Made by a program: the position numbers and the translations under genes
Notes under the pieces: generated by a model
Seen by the model: the letters and a program-made list of their open reading frames with translations, nothing else
Told to the model about the DNA's origin: nothing
Databases searched by the model: none
Source: Diphasiastrum complanatum
Lineage: Eukaryota; Streptophyta; Lycopodiopsida; Lycopodiales; Lycopodiaceae
Direction of reading: 5' to 3'
Assembly (NCBI GenBank): GCA_029204225.1
Contig: CM055106.1
Coordinates: 4,690,858-4,754,857 of the forward strand
DNA length: 64,000 nt
Shown: one piece after another, positions 24,286 to 36,036 of the stretch
Position numbering within the stretch: position 1 is the stretch's first letter
Layout of the letters: every line of letters begins with the position of its first letter

Positions 24286-25595
24286 TGGAGAACCATCTCC
24301 AACCCCTTTTGAGCCCATTTTGACAAAAATAACTAGAAACGACAAAAGAACAGACACATAGAACAACGAATGTGATCAGTATATTTCAAGATGAAAGCAG
24401 TGCCCATGACTAAGTCGACTCCCATTCACTACAGAATCTAAGAGGATGCCTTCTAGTATTTTAAGACGGGCATATTCCGAAGAAGTTTGATTCCTGTACA
24501 AAATAATAGGTCGGATCGTCCATAAACCGGGATGGAGGCTGTCTGGGTCGATTTGATCTTCTAGGTTGAATTTTGACTCTCTGATGTTGCTCGTTCTGTT
24601 GAGGTTCTGAGTCACTGTCAGAGTTAGTATCGATTTTTTGGTTTTCAACCTTAGGATTGGATTTTGGATTTTTTGACCTTGGATCAAATTTTGACTGTTC
24701 GATTCTTGGGTCGGATTTTTCTGGAGCTTTTTCCTTATGGTCAAAAAATTGGTCTTTCATGATGTAGTGGCTTTATTTCCTATCCTATCCTCAACACTAG
24801 ATCCAAGCACACAAGCATCAAGGACATGAAGTTAGTCATCACATATCCCATGAGAGTGATAGCATAAAAAAAAACCAACATGCATGGACAATCCACCATT
24901 AAGACTATCATCCATTAACCCCAAACCAATTGACACTACAATCTACAATAAGATAGATACTTGCTTCTCTCTCTCTTCCTTTTTCTCTCACAAAAAGCAT
25001 AAGAAATAACAATTCCAATAAGTTTCAGATCCAACAATTAGAAAATACAAATAAATATGAGAGATGGAGGAAAAGAGATAAAGAGGATTTACAAATCCAT
25101 TCCATAAGAGAGCCAATCTGCTTGTATTGAAATGAAGATAGAATATGGACATTGATTCGAAATTTCCACTTATATAGTGGATTGAGAAGATGGGAGTCCC
25201 AATTCCTATTGGCCTAACTATTCAAATTTAAAAAAGAGTGAGAACCCATTCATTAATTGGAGGACCCAATTTGAAAATGAAATTTGGTGGGAACCCCTAT
25301 TTTATTCACTAACTTGACATTTAGGCCCTGTGACATTAAAAGTCCCGCATGATAGTTCTCAAATCCTTTTATTGACTTGTAACTAATCAAATAACTATGT
25401 GATCATCATGGGTTGGACTTACACACGCAGGGTGTCAAATCCCTCTCACTTATTAACTAGTGTTAGGGCGCCTCGATATTCGCAAACCCTCCAACAATAT
25501 CACCCACCAAAACTGGTGGCGGTCCCACGACACCTTGTGAAATTAATTCACTTCAGGCTCTGATTGGCCTCACGTCGTACTTTGATTAGATGGTA
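24286..25595. other. Gene-poor TE-derived stretch
   Basis: A minus-strand frame at 24760-24461 encodes a highly charged, Ser/Pro-rich segment with RRSNRPRQPPSRF. This resembles the linker between integrase and RT in retrotransposon polyproteins, but no flanking domain supports it. From 24780 to 25595 the DNA is AT-rich with no recognised gene. Confidence 0.3.
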
Positions 25596-26039
25596 CTACA
25601 CCTTCTCCATGAATGTCAGGTGCGTCGTGTTGAAATCTTTCTTGTGCGATAAGAAGCACTTATTTGTCCCAACAATCCATTTTGAAGTGGTCCATGCCGT
25701 AAATCTGGATTTCCACATTCCACCCAGCATCGTAGCACGATAGTATAACTTGGCAAGTGGCAATTGATCTTGAACATTGTCGGACGCCATTGGAAGATTT
25801 GGATCGAAAGCCAATTAAGGTAGGAAATCATCCCAACGTGTTACTATGTATGCCAACATTGTCAAATCGTTTGCAAAAAGCGTAGATTGCCTAATCGTCG
25901 GATCTGACGAATGTCTATACTCTGCCGCATAAAATTGTAATGCTCTGTTGAAATCCACTGAAATTTTCCAATTGTAAACTTGGTGGATTATGGGCCAATT
26001 TGGGGTATGGATGCTGACTTGTTCCACTAAAATCCCCAA
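25596..26039 (-). pseudogene. Unrecognised reading frame with one internal stop
   Basis: One continuous minus-strand frame of about 147 codons is broken only by a TAA at 25817-25815. The composition looks protein-like: a Trp-rich C-terminal half with FTAWTTSKWIVGTNK, and an N-terminal half with WPIIHQVYNWKIS. Related-looking broken frames continue upstream to about 26330. I do not recognise a family. It lies among TE fragments, so it may be an unassigned TE protein. Confidence 0.35.
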
Positions 26040-26555
26040 ATATTTTCATTTATTTCATCTTGGCATTGGCAAATAGTACGGATCTACCCGCAATTGGCGA
26101 GGGCTGGCAACATAACTCCTAATAAAATCGAGAATTTTCCCAAATACAGTTGTTCTTCATGGCGGTTGCTCTCCCAATGTTGGTAGCTTGTCTAATTCTT
26201 TGACATCCTCTATCTTAGACGTCTTGAATTTAATGACCCATCCACCCCTCGAGGACTCGTGCGGATGTTGTTTAGAAACGCTTGAATCTAGTCCTTGATG
26301 GTGATAGGTTTCTGAAACAACGGCGTGGGCCTTGAAGTAGTCGGACCTTCTTTGGTGGCCTGGTCATCTGGTATATATTGCAATACATGTGAATTAAGTA
26401 CCTAACTTGTTATTTGGGGTACTTAATTATTTTATGTAACTTATGGTAGCTAGAAAGCCATTAGTATCTACTACCAGGTCGGAGAAAATTAATACTAAAA
26501 ATAGAAGGCCAAAGTGACTGTTCATCTAGTTGTTACGAACCTTTTGTGAAAAAGT

Positions 26556-26985
26556 TTAACATCTTTTTTGCAGAAATATCAGTTCTTTGAGAAAGTGATT
26601 TTTCTTTGTGTATAGAGCCTGAGGATTTGATCCTGAACCTAAGGAGGATGTATTTCTTCTTATCTCCTCTTGTAGCAACATTGAGATGACTTTAGATAAA
26701 GTTAATTGTTTTTGGATTGAAATAGCCATGACCCATGTTTCATAGGCATTAGGGAGACTCGATAAAAGAGTCATCACTGCATCTGAATCTTCAATATTCG
26801 ATCCTATTGTAGTCATCTGCTCTATAAGGTTTTTGAATGTGTTGAAATGGATGAAAATAGTGTCTACATCAGACATCCTCCAGGTGAAGAATTTCTTCCT
26901 TAGATGGAATTTAGAAGTGACATCTCGGATGTCATAGAGTGTTGCTAGGATGTCCCAAGCATTCTTAGCAGTCTATGTAGATCGG
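26556..26985 (-). pseudogene. Copia gag fragment
   Basis: UBN2-type gag in reverse orientation: an AWDILATLYDIRDV-type start (about 26970-26925, partly out of frame), then LLSSLPNAYETWVMAIS and LLQEEIRR. It closely resembles the gag of the copia at 1123-1906. It joins a gypsy RT fragment at about 26986. Confidence 0.75.
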
Positions 26986-27490
26986 ATATGACTGATAATC
27001 CTTGGAATCCTCACCAGGTTGCGTCAAGACAACGCCAATGGCATATTTGGAAGCATTCATGTGCACATGGAATTCCTTGGAATAATCAGGTGCTCTCAAA
27101 ATAGGGGCACTGTCTAGAGCATGTTTGAGTTTCTTAAATGCATGGCCATGCTCTTCTACCCATTTTGGATCTAAAATTAACCAGTACATCCAACGTGCCT
27201 TACTCGCAAAGTCACGTATGTGACAACGATAGAAATTTGCGTAGCCCATAAAGATTAGGACCTCTAGCACAGTTTTAGGTACTGGCATCTCTACAATAAC
27301 TCGAACCTTTTCTGAATCAGTAGCAATTCCATTCTATGATATGATGTGTTCTAGAATGACACCATGAGTAACCCAGATCTGGCATTTCTCAAGATTTAGG
27401 GAGATACCATACCTTTGGCACTAAATGTATATTTTTTCAAGAACTGCTAAATGTCTAGACGCTTCGGAGTGGACTCCTAGATCATCAAAA
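26986..27490 (-). pseudogene. Gypsy RT C-terminus and RNase H fragment
   Basis: From 27490 downward the minus strand reads as gypsy RT palm and thumb (YFDDLGVHS-like, an LEHIIS segment before a stop), then the connection region (FMGYANFYRCHIRDF) and RNase H start (ILRAPDYSKEFHVHMNASKYAIGVVL). It stops near 26990 against the copia gag fragment. It could be the missing half of an Athila/Tat-like element of the kind at 20470-24285, but the orientation is opposite. Confidence 0.7.
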
Positions 27491-27493
27491 TAG

Positions 27494-27585
27494 ACTTCTA
27501 GCATGTCTCATATCAAGTTTGTGAAGGCTACTTGCATGACGCGTGACTTCTAGCGTGTCTCCTGTCAAGTTTGTGAGGCTACTTG
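27494..27585. repeat. Imperfect direct repeat, about 51-bp period
   Basis: The block beginning GACTTCTAGC at 27494 recurs at about 27545, each ending near GGCTACTTG. It lies exactly at the junction between the minus-strand gypsy fragment and the plus-strand copia, and may reflect the rearrangement that joined them. Confidence 0.6.
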
Positions 27586-30500
27586 AGTCCAAGTCTACTT
27601 CTAGAGTATTGACTCTAAGAAGGCAAATCTTTTCTTGTTTGCAAAAGAGTGAAGAAAGTCCAAACACTTTTGTTTTGAGAGTGAAAGCATTGAATGATGA
27701 GTTGGCTTGCATTGATGAGAGCATTAAGGAAGGAGAGCTTGTTCAAGGACTCTTAATGGTTTGTTGTATTCTCATGCTAACATTGTTCAAAGTCTTGCTA
27801 TTCAAAGAACTTTGCCAAGTTTGATGGATCTTCAAGAGATCTTGATCAATGAAGACTATAGGCTTCAAGCAAGGAGTGGATCTACATCGACTCAAGTTGG
27901 AGAGGAGGCTATGTTCATCAAGGGCAAATTCAAGGGCAAAAACAAAGGCAAGTGGTCTAAGGGCAAGATCAAAGGGGAGGCTTCTTCAAGTGGCAAAAAT
28001 AAAGATAGATCAAAGCTCAAATGCTTCTATTGTGGCATCAAAGGACACTTTGCAAGTGAGTGCCACAAGAAGAAGAGAGATCAAGGAAACAAGCAAGGTA
28101 ATCTTACTCTTGATGAGGATGGTTTGGATGTTTCAAGATACAAATGATGATGCTTTTGTGATGTCTTCATGTATGCTTGCTAATGATGGAGATCTAGATC
28201 CATGGTGGATTGGGAAGCTATTCAAACTAGATGCTTGTGTTATTGCTAACCAAGTTGGATGTGTTGCAAGAGAGCAAATATCTATTCAAGAGGTTTGGCA
28301 TAAGAGGATGGGACACCTCAATTTCAGGCTATTGGAGGTAATGGCAAGAAAGAAGGTCGTGGTTGGTCTTCCAAGTTTCTTAAGTAGCATCAATCATGTT
28401 TGTAGTCTTGTGCTTTGTCAAAGTCACATAGACTACCTTATACTAGATCTACAAAGCCTTTTCAGGTTGTACATCTAGATATTCATGAAATTACTACAAT
28501 TAGCAATAGTGGAGCTAAGATGTATGTAACTTTCATTGATGATTTTAGTAAATTTTGTTGGATCTATCTACTAAAGAGCAAAGGTGGAGTGTTTGATGTT
28601 TTTGTCAAGTTCAAGAATGCAAGAAGAACCAATTTTCCACAAGGATCAAGTGCTTGAGGAGTGACAATGGTGGAGAGTACATATCTACCAAGTTCAAGGC
28701 CTTTTGTGAAGAGCATGGGATCAAGAGGGAGTATACAACACCAAGGACCCCACAACAAAATGGAGTGGCTGAGAGGAAGAATATGACTCTTTGTGAGAGT
28801 GCCAAAGCCATGAGGTTAAGTGCTAGCCTTGATAAACAATTTTGGGATCAAGCTTTGTTGTGTGCCAATTTTTTAGGCAATAGGTGGCCGAGTGCTATTT
28901 TTTATGGAAGGACACCTTTTGAAATGCTAGTCAAGAGGAGGCTGAGTGTCAACTTTCTCAAAACTTTTGCATGCACATGCTATGTCAACATTACTCTTGA
29001 TGATAGGACCAAGGAGGATCCATCTTTAAGAAAACCTCTTTTGATGAGCCTACATGTGTAGATGAAGCAAGGAACAAAGAGGAGTGGATCCAATCAATGG
29101 ATCTTGAGTATCAAGCTCTCATGAAGAATGAAACATCTTTTGGTGAATCGTCTTATGTATATGATGCTATGCAAGTGGATGGATGTTATCATGCTGTAAA
29201 ATCAAATAATGGATCTGGAAAACAAAGTTTGTTCAATGACTTTGATGGTCAAGTTGACGATCAAGAGGTTGATCTCAAAGGACTCTAACTCAAGAGAAGC
29301 CAAAGAAACCTAAATGGTTTCTTATAACTTTTGGGAAAGAAGACGGGCAAGTGGGAAAGCAGACAACCTCCTAGTGTGAACTTTGCCATGATTGTTTCAT
29401 TTTTTTATGTGCAAGAACCTAGTTCTTATGAAGAGATAGTTCAAGAACAAGAATGGAGGAATATTATGGATGAAGATTACATGTCAATCATCAAGAATAG
29501 CACTTGGGATTTAGTGGAGCTCTCTAAAGGCAAGACGACACATGATACAAAGTGGGCATACAAGGTGAAACACAAAGTTGATGGATTATGGAACAAGTGT
29601 AAGGAACAAGTCTAAAAGAAGTTGCTGGATTATGGAACAAGTGTAAAACAAGATTGATAACAAAGGGCTACATGCACAAATAAGACATCAAATTTGAGGA
29701 GAGATTTGCTCCTGGAGATAAGATGGACACTATTAGGTCCATTATTGCTCTTGCCACACAGTATGGTTGGAACCTCAAACAAATGGATGTGAAATTAGTG
29801 TTCTTGAATGAATAGATTGACAAAGAGGTGAACCAAGAGGTTTGAAATGAAAGACAAGGCAATGCACATATGCAACCTAAGGAAAACCTTGTATGGTCTT
29901 AAACAAGCTCCTTGTGCATGGTACTCCAAGATCAATGAATATCTATTGAAGCAAGGGTTCATCCAAGGTGCGATGGATCCCACATTATAGTTCTTTTTTG
30001 ATGATGTGATACTCATGCTCACTCTTTACGTTGATGATCTCATTATCACTAGTAGTGATAGCCTCCTAATTGATAAAATCAAGAGAAGTTTGTCAAGATA
30101 ATTTAAGATAAAGAATTTAGGGTAGCTTCATTTTGTTTGAGAATGGAGATGTGGATACAAGGCGATAGTACATTAAAGCAAATATATGTATGAGCTACTT
30201 CATATATTTAATATGCTTGATTACAAAGCTGTTGTCACTCCTATAGAATGAAACTTGAAACTTTACTCAATAAATATAGAGGAAAAAATAAATGAGACTT
30301 TGTTTAGACAACTTGTGTGGAGTCTCATATTACTAGTCCAGACATTTCATATGTTGTTGGTATTATACATTAGTTTATGGCACATCCTATAGAATCATAT
30401 TGGCATGCAACAAAAAGATTCATAAGATAGCTTAAAGGCACGTTAATTATGGATTTGAGTATGTTAAATTTCAAATTTCATTCCTCTGGAGTTTTGTGAT

Positions 30501-30790
30501 GTTGATTGGGAAATTGATATAGAAAAGTATAAATTGATATGGTTATATTTTTACTCTTGGTTTTGCTGCAATTTTATAGACTAGCAAGAGGCAACCTACG
30601 GTTGCATTATCTAACTAAAGCTGAGTATAAGAAAATGCCAAATGCAACATGTGAGTGTACTCACTTACACATATTACTTGTAGAGTGTTAAGAGATTCAA
30701 ATAGATACAATTCATGTTCATTGTGATAATTTGAGTTGCATAAGATCTCGGTATTCCACACTCACACTTAACACGTAGAAGTCTTGTTGA
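27543..30790 (+). pseudogene. Decayed Ty1/copia polyprotein
   Basis: Domain order: gag (VKALNDELACIDESIKEGELV, near 27690; CCHC knuckle CFYCGIKGHFASEC near 28022), a mostly deleted protease, integrase zinc region (VWHKRMGHLNF, near 28293), core ([37 protein letters not shown]), RT (WAYKVKHKVDG; a YVDDLIIT near 30030) and RNase H. RNase H is barely recognisable to about 30790 through an HCDNLSCI-like end. Many stops and frameshifts occur, most densely after 29600. No LTRs were recognised. A 20-bp phrase around 29582 repeats at 29626 as a small local duplication. Confidence 0.85.
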
Positions 30791-32258
30791 TGTGCATTTG
30801 TGCTTGTATGTGTGATTGAGGAATAACAACTTTCAAAACCTCTCCATATCCATGTCTCTCATTACACATCTAACATGCATTAGATGTGCATATTAATAAA
30901 CGATACTTCCTATCGATGCTTTAATAATAAAAATGTACTCATCTAAGCAATTTTCAAGTGCGTACCAATCCGTATACCAATATATAAAACATGCCAAATA
31001 TCACTTGTATGATCATTTAGTCTAGTTTCCTTGATTACTTTCTTATATCAGAAGTATTAGGTATTTAAATGAGTATCTTAGTTTGATTTTCCATAGTTCT
31101 AACAATGCTTCTAACTAGTATTAGTTTCCAATTTCTTGATATTTTTTGCAAAAAGTCATAGGCATATAGATGTTAGGGTAGCTAGAATATACTTTCATTG
31201 CTATATTCTCTTTTGGCAGTCTATAAACTTGATTGGATAATGCTATAGTCGAATGGTCAATACAATAATAGAGTCTCGATCTCTATAAATTAGTCAATTA
31301 CTCATTCATTGGAGATCCACTCCACAATCCCATCTAAGATCAAACAAATCAACTGCTTTCCAGGTGTACTAGATTGGTCTGTTGAATTTGCTTTTATTAG
31401 ATAAATTATGAGTTAACTTATGGCCAACTTAAGTCATATACTCTTTGGGTGTCCTATGACTAGTTATAGATCAATAAGTCAACATGTGTAGTGCCACATA
31501 ATATAAAAGTATTACTATCTTTCTTCATTGGAAGAATCGATTTTTATTCCAAGTATTTTCCCTTGTTATCTATCTTGGATTCACTACTATGAGCTTTGGG
31601 CCTATATTATAATGGACGATCACAACTTGGTAAAACATATGCCTATAAGGGTGTGAAGAAGATAAGAACGAATCACATCAAATCAATTTTATAGGTAAAT
31701 ATGTCGGCAATTGTTTAAGAGTATGACAAACATATATCCTTAAATGCTAGAAACCATAACTCAATATGATATTGTGTTACATCAATAATTTACTTATGCC
31801 ATTGATAATGTAAACACAATATCATTAATGATCTTGAGTTCAAACAATGTATGCCAGCTACTGTATTGTTAGTAGCATGTATCTTAACATACTCAAACTC
31901 AAGGATGCTACCTTTGATAAAATTCCTAAATTTGATATAAATATCAAACATCTAGCACCCATAATATTGATTATTAAAGTTAAACACTAGTTCTAGTCTA
32001 TATCTAACACCATTTTGAAATATAAATACTTTATGAATCTGAACACTCTTCTAATTTTGGGACTCAATGCACATTTCTCATCGCCAACTGTGAACTAGCA
32101 ATGAACCACATAATATTTCTAATGCATGACATAATTAAAGGCCACCAAAGACCATGCCATTCTTAAATTGCCTATATTGTTTAAGTTTATTCTACCCAAG
32201 GTACACAATAAAAAAAATTCTCATAATTGAGGATTTATATTTTAACAAACGTCTGTGT
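30791..32258. other. AT-rich stretch, nothing recognised
   Basis: No ORF of note, RNA gene or LTR ends. Probably old TE or intergenic DNA. Confidence 0.4.
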
Positions 32259-32320
32259 TCTCAATATTGTACAGATAGATACTTTTTTGTCTCAATATTG
32301 TACAGATAGATACTTTTTTG
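32259..32320. repeat. Perfect 2 x 31-bp tandem repeat
   Basis: Two identical 31-bp units beginning TCTCAATATTG (32259-32289 and 32290-32320). A recent local slippage duplication with no evident function. Confidence 0.9.
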
Positions 32321-34254
32321 TCTATTGCAACCCTAGCAAGATACCTCAATGTGCCAACGCACAAGAAAAATAAAGAGGCAATCTCCTCACCACCTAGAAA
32401 AGGATGTGGATGTGTTGAATTCCACACAAAAAAGATTCAGATTTCTATATCATTCTAGAAGAAGAGCTTTCTATGGAGCATGACATATAGCCATGAACTA
32501 TTTAATAGTATGGGCTATGCAAACCATCGAGCATTAGGCCATTAAAATGTACAATGTATGATAGCTAGAACAAGGACAAACTACTTTTGAGGACCAGGGA
32601 AACAATGAACTTACTATTTTGAGTCCTCTATGAATTGTCGTTCTTGTCATCAAACTTTCAATTAAGGCATGTTCTTATTACCTTATTGATGTATGGCCAT
32701 ATACATTAAGAAAATTTAACAAATAACATGAACCTAGTAAATAATCAGCCAACTTGGCAATTATAATGTATGGTCTCACAACAACTTTACCCACAAACAG
32801 ACATGCCCTATCGCACAACCACCAATTGCATGGCCACATGATTATATTTCGTGTTCATGGCTTTGTACCAGGATCACTATCTTGATTATCTCAATCAAGG
32901 CATGGTTGCGTAGGGCAAGCCATGTATGCAACCTAACGATGCTTAACTCAAGTGTAAAGGATTTATTCAGAAAATTCCTTCACTTTCTCAAAGAGCATGT
33001 AATGCTGCAAATGTTGCAATTCCTCAAGAAACTACGTTATGTCCTAGTTCAAGGTGAAACCCGTGAAGATAACATTGCTGACAAAATGTTGAATCGCAGT
33101 TAAGAACTTTGAAAGTGACATCACTTATTTTTTTGACATGTTATGAAATCATAAGTCTATAAAAAGATTTTCATAAGAACATTGTGCTCATAAAAGGGTC
33201 GTAAAACAAATGAGAAGAAAGATTATGCCCATAAAGAAGCATAAGTGAGACTCGTTTGGTTGCCTCAAACTAATTGCCTCACCATAGTTCCAATGCTTTC
33301 ATGTACACCACAACCACCACATGAATTACTCCTTGTTGAATGGTTGTGCACCACTTCGTAGTAATTCAAGGCCTTCAATGGCCACCACAACCACTTTTTA
33401 AGCAAATGTTTGGTTGCCATGGCTCAGCCTCCAAATCACAACGTGCAAAGTAGATTTAAGCATGAGTCTACGAGCTTTACAAGGGAAAAAGCAACTATAT
33501 AGTGAGATGTCACATGTCTCAACCTCCAAAATTCCATGCTTTGAGCTTCCATGTAATTATGTGAGTGGGGGTGGGCATGTGGATATGCAACTCATAGTCC
33601 TCTTGCACGAACCAAACTTTGCACTTGTCAATGTTGAGCTTCCATATGAGGCCATCACACTTGCGCATTGTTGATGTCAAAACATCATAAGTTGGATAGA
33701 TCGACAATAGCAACTAGTAAATTTTAGTTGCACTAGGCACGATGCATCGAAGCTAGAGTAGGCATGTGCATAACTTCATTAATAGGAAAAATGACAATAA
33801 AATTGTGATAATTCTCTCAAAGCTAATGTTTCACCAAGTTTGAGTTAAGGATGCATATCATATAAAATCATGTTTAATTGCAATACTTTTTTTAATTTAT
33901 GTCCTTTATTTTTCAAGGTGCATGACAAGGCTTGCCGTGGTTAAATTCAAGTTTAAAATTTGTAACATAATTTACTTATGGGATTTGATTTTTTTTTTTT
34001 TGATGGGATCTTATTCACTGAACTTGTATAAACTTGTAATACTTTAAAGTTTCTCTCTTTATGTATCGAGCAACCATATATGTGACTCCCACTACATTCC
34101 CTTAATCTTGGGGTGATGGATGCTTTGTAAAGCTTTTGAGTACCATTCCGCTTGGTAAGCACCTAACAATGCTCTCCCATCTAATTGCCAAATGCTCATT
34201 TTTTGCACTTTTGGAAACACCTCTAAAAGAAATTTCATGTCATTTAGGAATTTG
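32321..34254. other. Gene-poor stretch
   Basis: A frame at 32882-33103 ends ETREDNIADKML, which faintly recalls the C-terminal tail of copia RNase H, but no other domain supports it. Nothing else was recognised. Confidence 0.3.
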
Positions 34255-34880
34255 AACTCTCCATTACAACTCTCATGTGGATAACCAATGAGAAATTGAC
34301 ACATAGCACAAGCACATATGGCCATAATATGCATGTGGACAACCATAATATGCATGTGGATGATTGAATGCCACATAACACATGCACCAAAATGGGCATG
34401 TTTCATGTGTGGCACTCCACACCATCACCTATCATTGACTGTCCACATGCAAATTTTGTTCAAAAAACAAATTTGATCCATGCTACAGGAATCTCCACCC
34501 TTCGCACTGAGCATTACATAGGGGAAGGCCGTAGCCCTTGGGCCTTCCGTGAAGTTCGGGCCCTGCCCTCGGGCTCCCGCCCTCCCAACACAAAAGGCCC
34601 TCGGGCAGGGCCTCCTCCCCACTAAAGTTTTATTTATTTTGATTATCGCATTTTGTGAAATTTTTTCGATAAAATGTGCATGTGGATAGCCAATGATGGG
34701 CTAGGTTGCCACATGGCACATGCACATTCATTGGCTGTCCATGTGCAACATACTTCATCAAACTTTTCATATGCTATGTGCCAACTTTTATTGGTTGTCC
34801 ACTTGAAAATCATGAATGTGCATGTGCCATGTGGTAGCCGGCTCTTTAGTGTCTATCCACATGAATACATTTCATGAAAG
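34255..34880. repeat. Cluster of related direct and inverted short repeats
   Basis: Variants of 'catgtggatagccaatga' and its reverse complement recur at about 34272, 34330, 34350, 34680, 34728, 34795 and 34855. The pair 34674-34700 and 34720-34748 forms an imperfect inverted repeat. A GC-rich island (about 34525-34620, rich in GGGCC and CCCTCGGGC) interrupts the cluster. The pattern fits MITE-like or decayed tandem repeats; no coding content. Confidence 0.5.
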
Positions 34881-35742
34881 TTTGATGTCAACTTTTGATC
34901 GAGACTGTCCACTTGAGAATTGTGATAAGAAAAACACACAAATTTTTTTGGTTCTAAATTCACATAAATTTTTTACCTATAGAGGTTCCCCTAAAATATA
35001 AATAAAAAAACTTAGCACTTGGCATTATAGAGCCGTGGTATTTGTGAGGACTGCTAGCAGACACGTGGCAGTGGGTTGATTAGGAACAACCTAATTCTTA
35101 GCCATAACAAGGCTTTTAAAATGTTTTAAATCTTCACCTTAGATCTACAAATGCCACGTACGGTATTCGTCGCCAGGCTGATTAAGAACAACCCAATTAT
35201 AATTTATGAGCCAGAGGGCGCAAGGCTTCTAGAACGTTTTGAATCTGTAGTTATGTATGCATGACATAAGCCTATTACTGTGCCCTATTATTGTGCTTGT
35301 GTGAACAGTGTCATGGGGAGCCTCCTCCCACGGAAAGGTGGTTAAAAAAGGTCTACAACTGCACACAACATAAAGGGGTGGGGGGGCATTTATGGAGGAA
35401 AAAACTTTATAGCCTAGAAGTGTGCCTACCCACACAATTTCCACCGAAGCTTTGGACAAGTCAGGCATGAGTGATGGGCCCATAGGGGAGCACGACAATT
35501 TCTGGTGAAGGGCCAGGGACGTCACGGTGGCGGAAAGCGCTGCAGATGGAGGGTAGCGTGAGAAGTTGGACCGTCGACTGAAAGGCGGCGACTGGCCCTG
35601 GCGGCCGTCAGCCTTCCTAGGTTGGATTTGAAGAAGACGACGGACGGGTGATATCGACCGTTTGCCATTTCCTTTAAATTCACGCGTTTCAACGTATTTG
35701 CCCTTTCCGCTCCTCCTCCCCTGCTCCCTCCAACACAGAGGC

Positions 35743-35744
<2 letters not shown>
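34881..35744. other. Region upstream of the membralin-like gene
   Basis: No gene recognised. The sequence becomes GC-richer after 35440, as expected for a plant gene 5' region. The phrase 'ggcattatag...' / 'taggaacaacctaattc' at about 35080 recurs as 'taagaacaacccaatta' at about 35183, a diverged direct repeat. Confidence 0.35.

Positions 35745-35783
<39 letters not shown>
35745..35783. repeat. (GA) microsatellite in the 5' region of the membralin-like gene
   Basis: A 39-bp GA run about 250 bp before the first ATG of the membralin-like gene. GA/CT repeats near plant transcription starts often act as GAGA-type elements; here that is only suggested by position. Confidence 0.8.
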
Positions 35784-35785
<2 letters not shown>

Positions 35786-36036
35786 GGCCATCCAGGGGTT
35801 GGCGAGCAGGCATGGCGAGGAAGAAGGGATTGGGATAGTGTGCGAGGCGATCGGATTATGTCTGAGAGGCAGACAGAGGCACAGATACAGAAACAGGGAG
35901 CATTTTCATTCAAGAAATAATGTGGTTGAGTGGCTGATCTCATGATGTGATGGACAAATTTGGGAAGATGCTTGTGCACCAATTCCTGTGGATTTCGCAG
36001 ATGGACGCTGCCCCTTCTAGAGCTTCACGCACTTGA

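Noticed and set aside
32882-33103. Frame ending in a copia RNase H-like tail
   Set aside because: Only about ten residues are suggestive and no adjacent RT or RNase H sequence supports it.
35229-35982. Minus-strand frames of up to 194 codons upstream of the membralin-like gene
   Set aside because: They pass through the GA run and have no recognisable domain; the region is better explained as the 5' region of the plus-strand gene.
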